64,000 nt of DNA, taken from positions 1 through 64,000 of the forward strand of contig JBBDLF010000001.1 of assembly GCA_040879025.1 (NCBI GenBank), read 5' to 3'. The stretch is from JBBDLF01 sp040879025. GTDB taxonomy: Bacteria; Pseudomonadota; Gammaproteobacteria; Pseudomonadales; Pseudohongiellaceae. The notes below the pieces were generated by a model. That model made no database searches. It was not told the DNA's origin and worked only from the letters and a program-made list of their open reading frames with translations. The position numbers and the translations under genes were made by a program. Below, one piece after another: positions 32,316 through 41,915 of the stretch (the first letter of the stretch is position 1; each line of letters opens with the position of its first letter).

Positions 32316-35147
32316 ATGAGTGATTATAAAGACACACTGAACTTGCCCAGCACGGCGTTTCCAATGAAGGCAAATTTGGCCGGGCGCGAGCCCGAGATGC
32401 TGAAGAAGTGGCGACAAATGGATCTCTACCGTCGGGTCTGCGAAAAGCAGGCCGGCAAGCCGCGCTTTATACTTCACGATGGCCCCCCCTATGCCAATGG
32501 CGATCTGCATCTGGGCCATGCCATCAACAAAACACTGAAAGATATTATCGTCAAGTCGAAGCAACTGGCCGGCTTTGATGCGCCCTATATTCCCGGTTGG
32601 GACTGTCACGGTCTGCCCATTGAACACAATGTGGAAAAAAAGAAAGGCAAGGCCGGACAGAAAATAAGCCACGCCGAATTCCGCAAGGCCTGCCGGGAAT
32701 ATGCCACCCGGGAAGTGGAAAACCAGAAGCAGGACTTTATCCGGTTGGGGGTCTTCGGCGACTGGGAAAACCCGTACCTGACCATGGATTACCGCAACGA
32801 GGCCGATATTGTCCGGGCGCTTGGAAAAATCGTGGAGAATGGGCACCTGGTGAAGGGGTTCAAACCGGTTTACTGGAGTGTGGTCGGTGCATCGGCGCTG
32901 GCGGAAGCCGAAGTCGAGTACCAGGAGAAAACCTCGTTCGCTATCGATGTCAGGTTCAAGGTGGAGGATGCGTCCAGATTGATACAGGCGTTTCAGCTGG
33001 ATCCGAGCGAGCTTGATACCAGCCTCGACATTGCAATTGTCATATGGACAACCACGCCGTGGACCCTGCCTGCCAACCAGGCGGTGTGTCTGCACCCTGA
33101 CCTCGGTTACACACTCGTGCAGTGCAATTTCGGAGACGCGGACGAATATCTGGTGATCGCCGATGCCATGCTGGATGATGTCATGCAACGCTACGGCTGT
33201 GGTGATTTCCAGCGTCTGGGTACCGTGAAGGGCGGCCAACTGGAAAATCTGATGCTGCGGCATCCATTCGCGGAGCGCGAGGTGCCGGTGATTCTCGGCG
33301 AACACGTGACAACCGAAGCCGGGACAGGCGCGGTTCATACCGCTCCCGACCACGGCATCGATGACTTTAATGTCGGGCGCGCCTATGGTCTGAAAACACT
33401 GAACCTGGTTGATGAGAATGGCGTGTTTGGTGCCGAATCGGGACGTTTTGCGGGTGAGCACGTATACAAGGTGGACGAAAAAGTCATTGAGGTGCTTAAA
33501 GACGTTCAGGCACTGGTGGCGGCGGAAAAGATTACCCACAGTTATGCCCATTGTTGGCGTACCAAGACACCACTGATCTACCGCGCCACGCCGCAGTGGT
33601 TTATCAGTATGTCGGAAAAGAATCTGTTGCGGTCCGCGCTCGACGAAACAGGAAAGGTGAAGTGGATTCCCGACTGGGGCCAGGCGCGAATTGAATTGAT
33701 GCTCAAGGCCAGTCCGGACTGGTGCGTCTCGCGCCAGCGAACCTGGGGTGTGCCGATCACCCTGTTTATTCATCGACAAACCCAGCAACTGCATCCGCGT
33801 ACTCCTGAACTGATCGAACAGGTCGCGCAGCGCATCGAGAAAGATGGCATCGAAGCCTGGTTTGAACTGGGACCGGGGGAATTGTTGGGCGAAGAAGCGG
33901 GCGATTACGTCAAGGTAAGCGATACTCTGGATGTCTGGTTCGATTCCGGGGTCACTCATTTCTCTGTACTGCAAAAGAGGGAGGAATTGGGTTATCCAGC
34001 GGATCTTTATCTGGAAGGATCAGATCAGCATCGGGGATGGTTTCAATCTTCGCTGAAAACCGCGGTGGCGATGTACGGCACGGCACCGTACCGGCAGGTA
34101 CTCACCCACGGCTTTTTTGTCGACGCCGACGGCCGCAAAATGTCCAAGTCGCTGGGTAATACCGTGGCTCCGCAACAGATTTACAAACAATACGGTGCGG
34201 ATATCCTGCGGCTGTGGGTCGCCGCCACCGATTATCGCGGCGAAATGACTGTGTCTGACGAAATTTTCAAACGGGTGGCGGATGCCTATCGACGAATCCG
34301 CAATACAGCGCGGTTCATGTTATCGAATCTGAACGGTTTTGCCCCGGACAGGGACTTGTTGCCACCGGATCAGCTACTGGCTCTGGATTACTGGATAGTG
34401 CGATACACGCAGGGCCTGCAAAAGCAGATACTCGGACATTACAACGATTACAGTTTTATCAATGTGTACCAGAAAGTACATAATTTCTGCGTAATAGAGC
34501 TGGGCGGCTTTTATCTTGACGTGATCAAGGACAGGCAATACACCAGCAAGTCGGACAGTGTGGCCAGACGTTCGGCGCAAACGGCGTTGTATCATATCGT
34601 GGAAATGCTGGCGAAACTGGTGGCCCCGGTTTTGAGTTTCACCGCCGACGAGATATGGCAACACATTCCCGGCAAGCGGTCCGACTCGGTCTTCCTTTCG
34701 GGCTTCGACGAAGGGATTGAACCGTTGCCCGAATCCGCCGAATTTACCGATGACTTCTGGCGTCGCGTCATGGAGGTGAAGTCCGCCGTGAACAAAGAGC
34801 TGGAAAACAAGCGCGCGGACAAAGTGATCGGTTCCGGCCTCAGTGCCGACCTGAGCCTGTACTGCGACACAGCTCTGAAACAGGCTCTGCAACGGCTTGG
34901 AGACGAATTGCGCTTTGCGCTGATTGTGTCAAGGGTATCTCTTCGGGATACTGCGGAGTCGCCCCCGGATGCCGCGGACACCGAAATTCCGGGCCTTAAG
35001 GTGGTAGTGGCGGCTTCCGGCGACACCAAATGCGAGCGCTGCTGGCACTATCGTCCCGACGTGGGAGAAGATTCCGCACATCCGGATCTGTGCGCCAGGT
35101 GTGTGGAAAATATCAGTGGATCGGGTGAAATACGACACTACGCCTAG
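32316..35147 (+). CDS. ileS: Isoleucyl-tRNA synthetase
   Basis: The 943-residue class Ia synthetase matches E. coli IleS in length (938). It has the HLGH signature at residues 65-68, an editing (CP1) domain in the middle, the KMSKS loop near residue 600 (GRKMSKSLGN), and a C-terminal zinc domain with paired cysteines (CERCWHYRP ... CARC). It charges tRNA-Ile. ATG 32316 is chosen because MSDYKDTLNLPSTAFPMKANL aligns with the usual IleS start and AAGGAAG precedes it. In many gammaproteobacteria lspA follows directly; here fkpB follows 44 bp later instead. Confidence 0.97.
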   Translation: MSDYKDTLNLPSTAFPMKANLAGREPEMLKKWRQMDLYRRVCEKQAGKPRFILHDGPPYANGDLHLGHAINKTLKDIIVKSKQLAGFDAPYIPGWDCHGLPIEHNVEKKKGKAGQKISHAEFRKACREYATREVENQKQDFIRLGVFGDWENPYLTMDYRNEADIVRALGKIVENGHLVKGFKPVYWSVVGASALAEAEVEYQEKTSFAIDVRFKVEDASRLIQAFQLDPSELDTSLDIAIVIWTTTPWTLPANQAVCLHPDLGYTLVQCNFGDADEYLVIADAMLDDVMQRYGCGDFQRLGTVKGGQLENLMLRHPFAEREVPVILGEHVTTEAGTGAVHTAPDHGIDDFNVGRAYGLKTLNLVDENGVFGAESGRFAGEHVYKVDEKVIEVLKDVQALVAAEKITHSYAHCWRTKTPLIYRATPQWFISMSEKNLLRSALDETGKVKWIPDWGQARIELMLKASPDWCVSRQRTWGVPITLFIHRQTQQLHPRTPELIEQVAQRIEKDGIEAWFELGPGELLGEEAGDYVKVSDTLDVWFDSGVTHFSVLQKREELGYPADLYLEGSDQHRGWFQSSLKTAVAMYGTAPYRQVLTHGFFVDADGRKMSKSLGNTVAPQQIYKQYGADILRLWVAATDYRGEMTVSDEIFKRVADAYRRIRNTARFMLSNLNGFAPDRDLLPPDQLLALDYWIVRYTQGLQKQILGHYNDYSFINVYQKVHNFCVIELGGFYLDVIKDRQYTSKSDSVARRSAQTALYHIVEMLAKLVAPVLSFTADEIWQHIPGKRSDSVFLSGFDEGIEPLPESAEFTDDFWRRVMEVKSAVNKELENKRADKVIGSGLSADLSLYCDTALKQALQRLGDELRFALIVSRVSLRDTAESPPDAADTEIPGLKVVVAASGDTKCERCWHYRPDVGEDSAHPDLCARCVENISGSGEIRHYA

Positions 35148-35191
35148 CGATCTTGTCATTACCGCATTTTGTCCTTATCAGTGGCGCATTC

Positions 35192-35677
35192 ATGACTCCA
35201 TTTGTAACGCCAATCGGCCCGGGCTGTCGGGTGACTTTGCATTTTTCCCTGTCATTGGTCAGTGGTGAGGAGATTGACAGCAATTTCGGGAGCCGTCCTC
35301 CGGCCTTCATTGTCGGCGATGGCAGTCTGTTGCCGGGCTTTGAAGCCTGTCTGCTGGGGCTGGTCGCAGGGGAGGAGGTGGAAGTCAGGGTGCCCGCCGA
35401 GAAGGGATTCGGATTGCCGAACCCCGCCAACGTACAATCTTTCCCGCGAAGCCGATTCGCTGATCTTGACGCGGGGGGGGCGCCGGCGGAGCCGGGGAGC
35501 GTGGTATCCTTCAAGGACGCCGGTGGCTTTGACCTGGCGGGTGTGATAAAAACAATGACACAGACAAGGGTGGAAGTGGACTTTAACCATCCGCTGGCGG
35601 GACGAGAAATACTGTTCCGGGCAAAAATTATTTCCGTTGTGCCTGCGGACAGGGAAGTTGTCGAAATCAGACTTTGA
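35192..35677 (+). CDS. fkpB: FKBP-type peptidyl-prolyl isomerase (SlpA/FkpB type)
   Basis: The 161-residue protein shows the SlpA-type FKBP layout: VTLHFSLSLVSGEEIDSNF, FIVGDGSLLPGFEACLLGLVAGEEVEVRVPAEKGFG, an inserted flap (about residues 70-115) and VEVDFNHPLAGREILFRAKIISV. It catalyses proline isomerisation and acts as a chaperone in the cytoplasm. It sits between ileS and ispH as in E. coli, where lspA would lie between ileS and this gene. The start at 35192 is preceded by a weak site; an earlier TTG at 35153 would add 13 residues. Confidence 0.92.
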   Translation: MTPFVTPIGPGCRVTLHFSLSLVSGEEIDSNFGSRPPAFIVGDGSLLPGFEACLLGLVAGEEVEVRVPAEKGFGLPNPANVQSFPRSRFADLDAGGAPAEPGSVVSFKDAGGFDLAGVIKTMTQTRVEVDFNHPLAGREILFRAKIISVVPADREVVEIRL

Positions 35678-35716
35678 CATTGAATTTAACACTCACACAG
35701 GACCACACAGGACACC

Positions 35717-36706
35717 ATGAACATCCCGTCCAAGATCACCAGCACTTCAATTAAATTGGCGAATCCCAGGGGTTTTTGCGCCGGCGTCGACCGCGCAATC
35801 GATATTGTAAACAGGGCGCTCGATATTTTTGGCGCTCCAATATACGTGCGTCACGAAGTGGTTCACAATAAATTTGTGGTGGACACTTTGCGTGAACGCG
35901 GGGCGATCTTTGTCGATGAACTTTCAGATATACCCCAATACGATGCATTAGGGCGTTCCTCGATCGTTATTTTCAGTGCACACGGCGTATCCCAACTGGT
36001 CAAGGAGCAAGCCAGGGAAAAAGGTTTCAGAGTATTTGATGCCACCTGTCCCCTTGTAACCAAGGTGCATCTTGAAGTGGCTAAATTCAGCGAAGCAGGG
36101 CGCGAATGTGTGCTGATCGGCCACCAGTTCCATCCTGAAGTGGAAGGCACGATGGGTCAATATGATGACACCGCCGGTGGCCAGATCTATCTGGTGGAGT
36201 CAGTGGCCGACGTTGACACGCTCGAGGTGAAGCATCCGGAGAGTGTGTCCTACGTAACCCAGACTACGCTCTCAATGGATGATACGTCACGCATTATTGA
36301 CGCACTACGGAAGAAATTTCCTCATATCAATGGTCCTCGCAAAAAAGACATTTGTTACGCTACCCAGAACCGGCAGGACGCGGTCAAGCAACTGGCCCTT
36401 GAATGTGATTTGCTGCTGGTGGTTGGGTCTCCCAACAGTTCCAATTCCAATCGCCTGAAGGAGTTGGCGGAACGGATGGGATGCGAGTCGTATCTGATAG
36501 ACAGTGTCGACGATGTGGATGAAAGCTGGTTTGAAAATAAAAACCGTTTCGGGGTGACCGCAGGAGCGTCCGCACCGGAAGTTCTGGTCAGGCAGGTGGT
36601 TGAACGTTTGCGCGAAATCTGTCGCGAAGAGCCGGTTGAGCTGACGGGCGTTGAAGAACACATCGTATTCAGCATGCCGCGGGAACTGCGGAAGCCAGGC
36701 AACTAA
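35717..36706 (+). CDS. ispH: 4-hydroxy-3-methylbut-2-enyl diphosphate reductase
   Basis: The 329-residue enzyme has the three cysteines that hold the [4Fe-4S] cluster: C21 (GFCAGV), C111 (ATCPLV) and C213 (DICYAT), along with substrate-binding histidines H50 (VVHNKF) and H139 (HQFHPEV). It makes isopentenyl and dimethylallyl diphosphate in the last step of the MEP isoprenoid pathway. It ends the ribF-ileS-fkpB-ispH series. A small REP-like repeat and the convergent valS gene follow. Confidence 0.96.
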   Translation: MNIPSKITSTSIKLANPRGFCAGVDRAIDIVNRALDIFGAPIYVRHEVVHNKFVVDTLRERGAIFVDELSDIPQYDALGRSSIVIFSAHGVSQLVKEQAREKGFRVFDATCPLVTKVHLEVAKFSEAGRECVLIGHQFHPEVEGTMGQYDDTAGGQIYLVESVADVDTLEVKHPESVSYVTQTTLSMDDTSRIIDALRKKFPHINGPRKKDICYATQNRQDAVKQLALECDLLLVVGSPNSSNSNRLKELAERMGCESYLIDSVDDVDESWFENKNRFGVTAGASAPEVLVRQVVERLREICREEPVELTGVEEHIVFSMPRELRKPGN

Positions 36707-36720
36707 CGCGTTCTGACCAG

Positions 36721-36768
36721 CCTAGTCGCGAATGAGAATCATTCGCCACCGACCCCCATCCTAGTCGC
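36721..36768. repeat. REP-like insert with 9-bp direct repeats at the valS stop codon
   Basis: The insert 36730-36759 contains an 8-bp-arm palindrome (GCGAATGA-GAA-TCATTCGC, using bases of the left repeat) and the half CCACCGACCCCC shared with the palindrome at 20636-20674. It is flanked by CCTAGTCGC on both sides (36721-36729 and 36760-36768). The right copy contains the valS stop codon (CTA, minus strand TAG at 36761-36763). The 9-bp duplication suggests the repeat arrived by an insertion that copied the end of valS. Confidence 0.7.
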
Positions 36769-39544
36769 TGTGCAGCGCCTCGAGTTTTTGTTGCAGGGCC
36801 CGGGTTGCCTCTTGCAATTCCTGCTCGCGACGGCGTTCCTTCTCCACGATTTCCGCCGGGGCATTGGCGACAAATTTCTTATTACCCAGTTTTCCGCTGA
36901 TGCTTTCGAGTGCCGACCGCAGTTTGCCGATTTCCCGGGTTAACCGGTTCTGTTCCGCTTCCACATCAATCAGTCCGGCGAGGGGCACCAGTATTTCCAG
37001 GTTTCCATGAAGCTGGGTGGCCGAGCGTGGCGCATCCGATTTGTCGTCCAGCCATTCAATGCTTTCCAGTTTGGCCAGCTTGGTCAGGTACTGCCGGTTG
37101 GCTTGCAAGCGGTCGTGGTCGGTTTGCGATCCGCGCCGCAGAAACACCGTGAGTTCTCGCCCCGGAGGAATATTCATTTCTCCGCGAATATTACGGATTC
37201 CCTCTATCACGCCCTTTAACCACTCCACATCCGCTTCCGCTGAGGCATCCAGCGCGCTGTCCCCGGCATCGGGATAAGTCGCCAGCATAATGCTGTCTCC
37301 GGTTTTTTGCAGCAGGGGAGCCACCCGTTGCCAGATTTCCTCGCTGATAAACGGCATAAAAGGGTGCAGCAACCGCAAGGACTGTTCCAGTACTGAAAGC
37401 AGTACAAAACGCGTGACCTTTGCCGCTTCCGGATTTTCCTCGTCGGCCCAGAGAACCGGTTTGCTCAACTCCACATACCAGTCGCAATACTCGTTCCAGA
37501 AAAATTCATGGATAGACTGGGTCACCAGATCGAAGCGATAGTTTGTCATCGCCTGGTGGACCTCGGTGGTGGTGCGTGCAAATCGCGACAGAATCCAGCG
37601 ATCGGTAACGCTCATGGAACGGGTGTCTGCTGCGAGCACGTAGTCCTTGTCCTCGGCATTCATCATGACATAACGTGCCGCATTCCAGATTTTGTTGCAG
37701 AAATTGCGGAAGCCTTCGGTGCGTCCCAAATCGAATTTGATGTCGCGACCGGTGGATGCCAGGGAATAGAACGTAAACCGGAGTGCATCGGTGCCGTATC
37801 CCTCGATGCCCTCAGGGAACGACTCGCGGGTATAGCGGGCGATCTTCTCCGCCAGCTGTGGTTGCATCATATCACTGGTACGCTTGGCGGTCAGTTGGTC
37901 CAGCCCGATCCCGTCGATCAGGTCGATCGGGTCGAGTATATTTCCTTTGGATTTCGACATCTTCTGGCCGTGCTCGTCCCTGACCAGGCCGGTGATATAC
38001 ACCTTGCTAAACGGCACTTCGCCCGTGAATTTCAATGTCATCATAATCATCCGGGCGACCCAGAAAAAGATGATGTCAAAGCCGGTAACAAGCACGTCGG
38101 TCGGGTGAAATTCATCAAAAAATTCGCGCTCCTCCGGCCAACCCAGCGTGGAGAACGTCCACAGTGCGGACGAAAACCAGGTATCCAGCACGTCTTCGTC
38201 CTGGCGAAGGACAAACGAGTCAGCCAGATTGAACCGTGTGCGCACGTCGGCTTCGCTGTGACCGACATAAACATTGCCTTGTTCGTCATACCAGGCGGGA
38301 ATGCGGTGCCCCCACCACAACTGGCGACTGATACACCAGTCCTGGATGTCGCGCATCCAGGCGAAATAGGTATTTTCCCAGTTTTTGGGCACGAATTCGA
38401 TGTCACCGTTCTCGACCGCCCTGATGGCGGGTTCGGCCAGCGCCTTCACCGATACATACCATTGGTCGGTCAAATAAGGTTCAATCACTTCGCCGCTGCG
38501 ATCGCCTCGCGGAACTTTCAGTTTGTGATCTTCAATTTTCTCCAGCAGGCCGGCTTGTTCCATGGCCCTGACGACATCACGTCTGGCTTCAAACCGGTCC
38601 TTGCCCCGGAAAGGCTCTGGTGCATTGTCATTGATGCAGGCATCAGGCGTAAAAATATTGATCACTTCCAGATCATGGCGGCGACCGACCTGATAATCGT
38701 TAAAGTCATGCGCGGGAGTAATCTTGACGCAGCCCGTGCCGAATTCCGGATCGACATATTCGTCGGCGATGATGGGTATATTGCGGTCACAGAGCGGTAG
38801 CGCTACCTGTTTGCCGATCAAAGCACTGTAACGGTCGTCGTCCGGATTGACCGCCACTGCGGTATCACCCAACAGGGTTTCCGGTCGAGTGGTGGCTATG
38901 GTCACATAGGTTTCGCCGGAGGAGGTGACGGCGCCGTCAAGCAGTGGATATCGGAAGTGCCAGAGATGACCCTGTTCTTCCTCCGACTGAACTTCCAGGT
39001 CAGAGATCGCTGTATGCAGTTTCGGGTCCCAGTTGACCAGCCGCTTGCCCCGGTATATCAGGCCTTCTTCATAGAGTTCAATGAAGACCTTTTCCACTAC
39101 GCTGGACAGCCCGGCATCCATCGTGAAACGCTCGCGCGACCAGTCCAGGGACGAACCCATGCGCCGCAGCTGTTGCGTAATCGCGTTGCCGGATTCCTCC
39201 TTCCACTCCCAGACTTTTTTTACGAAGGCTTCGCGGCCAAGTTCCAGCCGGCTGGAACCTTGTTGCAGCAATTGACGTTCAACGACCATCTGAGTGGCGA
39301 TGCCGGCATGGTCGGTTCCAACCTGCCACAGCGTCTTGCGGCCCATCATGCGGTGATAACGGGTCAGGGCGTCCATGATGGCGTGCTGGAACCCGTGACC
39401 CATGTGCAGGCGTCCGGTGACATTCGGCGGGGGGATTACGATGCAGTAAGGCTGGCCGTTTCCTCTCGGAGCGAAATAGCCCCGTTCTTCCCAGATTTTG
39501 TACCAGTGGAATTCCACTTGCTGTGGTTGAAATGTCTTGTCCAT
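36761..39544 (-). CDS. valS: Valyl-tRNA synthetase
   Basis: The 927-residue class Ia synthetase has HMGH at residues 47-50, an editing domain with the TTRPETLLGD signature, the KMSKSKGN loop near residue 545 and a C-terminal coiled coil (about 865-925) typical of ValRS. It charges tRNA-Val. It is the last gene of the pepA-holC-valS group, 101 bp after holC. The stop codon lies in a 9-bp direct repeat that borders a REP-like insert. Confidence 0.97.
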   Translation of the reverse strand: MDKTFQPQQVEFHWYKIWEERGYFAPRGNGQPYCIVIPPPNVTGRLHMGHGFQHAIMDALTRYHRMMGRKTLWQVGTDHAGIATQMVVERQLLQQGSSRLELGREAFVKKVWEWKEESGNAITQQLRRMGSSLDWSRERFTMDAGLSSVVEKVFIELYEEGLIYRGKRLVNWDPKLHTAISDLEVQSEEEQGHLWHFRYPLLDGAVTSSGETYVTIATTRPETLLGDTAVAVNPDDDRYSALIGKQVALPLCDRNIPIIADEYVDPEFGTGCVKITPAHDFNDYQVGRRHDLEVINIFTPDACINDNAPEPFRGKDRFEARRDVVRAMEQAGLLEKIEDHKLKVPRGDRSGEVIEPYLTDQWYVSVKALAEPAIRAVENGDIEFVPKNWENTYFAWMRDIQDWCISRQLWWGHRIPAWYDEQGNVYVGHSEADVRTRFNLADSFVLRQDEDVLDTWFSSALWTFSTLGWPEEREFFDEFHPTDVLVTGFDIIFFWVARMIMMTLKFTGEVPFSKVYITGLVRDEHGQKMSKSKGNILDPIDLIDGIGLDQLTAKRTSDMMQPQLAEKIARYTRESFPEGIEGYGTDALRFTFYSLASTGRDIKFDLGRTEGFRNFCNKIWNAARYVMMNAEDKDYVLAADTRSMSVTDRWILSRFARTTTEVHQAMTNYRFDLVTQSIHEFFWNEYCDWYVELSKPVLWADEENPEAAKVTRFVLLSVLEQSLRLLHPFMPFISEEIWQRVAPLLQKTGDSIMLATYPDAGDSALDASAEADVEWLKGVIEGIRNIRGEMNIPPGRELTVFLRRGSQTDHDRLQANRQYLTKLAKLESIEWLDDKSDAPRSATQLHGNLEILVPLAGLIDVEAEQNRLTREIGKLRSALESISGKLGNKKFVANAPAEIVEKERRREQELQEATRALQQKLEALHSD

Positions 39545-39645
39545 CCCTCTTCCTTATCACCCAACAGGTCTGCAGGTGTGTCTATTCCAGGATTCTCGCG
39601 GAAAAGGCGCAAGTATAACGTACCGGCCGCCACTTGGCTTCGCGG

Positions 39646-40077
39646 TCAGGAAATTCTATGGCTGGTCAGTTCGTGTCCGGCATCGCGGTAGACGCGATAA
39701 CTTTCCCGCCCGGCCCTCAGGCTGGCATCGTCCCCCAGCACAATCTCATTGATAATCGCGAACTGATCGCTGAAGCTGGCTCCCGTGCTGCTCAGGTTAA
39801 TCAGCACTTCCGCGGGGGGGAGAGTGTCCGTCTGATGGCCGATGGTAATCAGTACGGGGCCGTCGGGACCAGACTCGGTGAGCAATTGATGGGGGAGAAA
39901 ACTCTCCGGCCGGAACTGCCATAGCAGGTCATCAAGCCGACGCGCTTCTTCCTGAGTGTCGGTATGAATATGAATTTTGTGGCCAAGGCTCGACGCTTTC
40001 TCCGCCAGGCGACAGGCAAACACCAGTCTGGCATCCTCGCGCTGGTCCTTGAGAGCGTAGAAATTGACCTTGCTCAT
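39646..40077 (-). CDS. holC: DNA polymerase III chi subunit
   Basis: The 143-residue protein has the HolC pattern: VNFYALKDQREDARLVFACRLAEKASSLGHKIHIHT, then LDDLLWQFRPESFLPHQL and PVLITIGHQ. Chi links the clamp loader to single-strand-binding protein at the replication fork. It lies 3 bp after pepA and before valS, the conserved gammaproteobacterial order, which supports the assignment for a small divergent protein. Confidence 0.92.
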   Translation of the reverse strand: MSKVNFYALKDQREDARLVFACRLAEKASSLGHKIHIHTDTQEEARRLDDLLWQFRPESFLPHQLLTESGPDGPVLITIGHQTDTLPPAEVLINLSSTGASFSDQFAIINEIVLGDDASLRAGRESYRVYRDAGHELTSHRIS

Positions 40078-40080
40078 GAA

Positions 40081-41571
40081 TCAGGGCTTCTGTTGTCGCA
40101 AGTATTCCACCAGAAGCGGAACAGGCCGCCCAGTGGCGCCTTTCTCTTTACCGGACAACCAGGCGCTACCGGCGATGTCCAGATGGGCCCACCGGTATTT
40201 TTCAGTGAACCGGGACAGGAAGCAGGCGGCGGTGATGGTGCCTCCCCGTGGTCCGCCGATGTTGGCTATGTCGGCAAAATTACTGTCCAGCTGCGACTGA
40301 TAGTCATCCCACATCGGCAATTGCCATGCCAGATCCAGGCTCTGACGGCCGTTCGCCAGCAGTTCCTGGGCGAATTTGTCATCATTACTCAACAGGGCGC
40401 TGGTGTGCTCTCCGAAAGTACCGACCGCCGCTCCAGTAAGGGTGGCGATGTCGATTACGGTACGCGGCTTGAAGCGGCTCGCGTAGGTAAGGGCATCGCA
40501 TAAAACCAGCCGGCCTTCGGCATCGGTATTCAGCACTTCAATGGTTTTTCCCGACATGCTGGTGACGATGTCGCCGGGTTTGGTCGCCCTGCTGCCCGGC
40601 ATGTTCTCTGCGGCGGCGATGATAGCCACCACATTGACCGGCAGTTCAAGTGCCGCCACCGCATCCAGTGCGCCGATGACGCTCGCGGCTCCGCACATGT
40701 CGAATTTCATCTCATCCATGGCCTGACCCGGTTTGATACTGATGCCCCCGGTATCGAAGGTGATACCCTTGCCAACCAGCACCACCGGCCTGCTCCCGGA
40801 TTTGTCGTTGCCCCGGTACTCCATCACGATCAGTTTGGCTTCCTGGGCGGACCCCGCGCTGACAGAGAGCAGGGCACCCATACCCAGATTTTCCATTTGT
40901 TTCTCGCTGAGCACCTGAGTCTTTATGCGGCTATACTTGCGAGCAAGCTGCCTGCCCTGATCGGCGAGGTAGGAAGGCGTACAGATATTGCCGGGCAGGT
41001 TGCCGAGTTCCCTGGCGATATTCACGCCTTCACCGATGGCCGAACCCAGGGCCAGAGCTTGGGTATACGACTTTTTGCCGCCGGTTTTTGGTGGGGAGAC
41101 GCTGACCGACTTGAGATGGACGTTATCCTGCTTCCTGCTCTTGGTGACCTGGTATCGGTAGATGGCGCTTTCTGTTTCCTGTGCAATCCGTGCCGCGGCC
41201 CAGTCCGGTTCCCGGTCTTTGATTTTGATACCGGTCAGACTGAAATGGACGTTAACCGCGCGGGTTTTAACGAGTGCCTTCATGGCACATTGCACCAGCT
41301 TGCGAAAATGACGGGCATCCAGTTTGCCGGGTTCACCGCCGCCCGCCAGCAAGACACGTTTGGCCTTGATTCCCGACAACCCGTGAACCAGCAGGGTTTC
41401 CCCGAGTTTGCCGGAGAAATCGCCGCTACGCAGAATGCTGCTCAGCGCCTTGTTGCTTGCTGCATCCACGGTGTTGGCATCGGAGCCAAGCTTTGATTTC
41501 AAGTGAGATACCAGCACCAGGCAGTCGGTAGCAAGCTTGTCCGGCGAGTCGGTTTTTACTGAATACTTCAT
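40081..41571 (-). CDS. pepA: Cytosol leucyl aminopeptidase (PepA)
   Basis: The 496-residue M17 peptidase carries the metal-binding signature NTDAEGRL, the upstream VGKGITFDTGGISIKPG with a catalytic lysine region, and MKFDMCGAASV. It removes N-terminal residues from peptides with two divalent metals; in E. coli it also binds DNA in Xer recombination and carAB control. ATG 41571 has AAGGAG about 5 nt upstream, while an earlier in-frame start (41622) is unneeded. It begins the pepA-holC-valS operon and is divergent from a thioesterase gene and lptFG. Confidence 0.95.
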   Translation of the reverse strand: MKYSVKTDSPDKLATDCLVLVSHLKSKLGSDANTVDAASNKALSSILRSGDFSGKLGETLLVHGLSGIKAKRVLLAGGGEPGKLDARHFRKLVQCAMKALVKTRAVNVHFSLTGIKIKDREPDWAAARIAQETESAIYRYQVTKSRKQDNVHLKSVSVSPPKTGGKKSYTQALALGSAIGEGVNIARELGNLPGNICTPSYLADQGRQLARKYSRIKTQVLSEKQMENLGMGALLSVSAGSAQEAKLIVMEYRGNDKSGSRPVVLVGKGITFDTGGISIKPGQAMDEMKFDMCGAASVIGALDAVAALELPVNVVAIIAAAENMPGSRATKPGDIVTSMSGKTIEVLNTDAEGRLVLCDALTYASRFKPRTVIDIATLTGAAVGTFGEHTSALLSNDDKFAQELLANGRQSLDLAWQLPMWDDYQSQLDSNFADIANIGGPRGGTITAACFLSRFTEKYRWAHLDIAGSAWLSGKEKGATGRPVPLLVEYLRQQKP

Positions 41572-41915
41572 AGGGCTCCTTGTGAATTCCAAAACCATGG
41601 AGGTCGGTTGTGAGTTCGTCAAATGCTCATGATTGGGTGAACAGGAATGGCGACGCTCCGTATTTTACCGCGAATCCTAAAGTTATTCAGGTACTTAAGC
41701 AACAGCCTGTGGCAGCACGGCAACCATGCTGGAGTTTTGAGTATTGAAACTGGTAAAATCCGCTGAATTTTTCCGTCACAGCGAGGGCGGAGTGCCTAAC
41801 ACGGTAAATCGGGCCGCTATTCTGGATCAAATACCACGTGTGCCCGGCAAGGTTGAACCTAACAGATTTTCGGTTGTCAGATTATTCACGGCAACAGAAA
41901 GCGTAAGGAGAAGTC
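41572..41915. promoter_or_regulatory. Divergent promoter region between pepA and the thioesterase gene
   Basis: This gap should contain promoters in both directions. On the plus strand TGGAGT near 41731 and TAAAAT near 41755 are spaced about 18 bp and form a weak sigma-70-like candidate. A 66-codon open frame at 41744-41944 overlaps the next gene and has no family likeness or good ribosome site, so I do not call it. I see no hairpin terminator or repeat. Confidence 0.35.

Noticed and set aside
32232..33974. 580-codon open frame antisense to ileS
   Set aside because: It lies fully opposite a clear isoleucyl-tRNA synthetase, with no family motifs; codon bias of the real gene keeps the opposite frame open.
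37508..38800. 430-codon open frame antisense to valS
   Set aside because: Shadow of valyl-tRNA synthetase; no signal, motif or ribosome site supports it.
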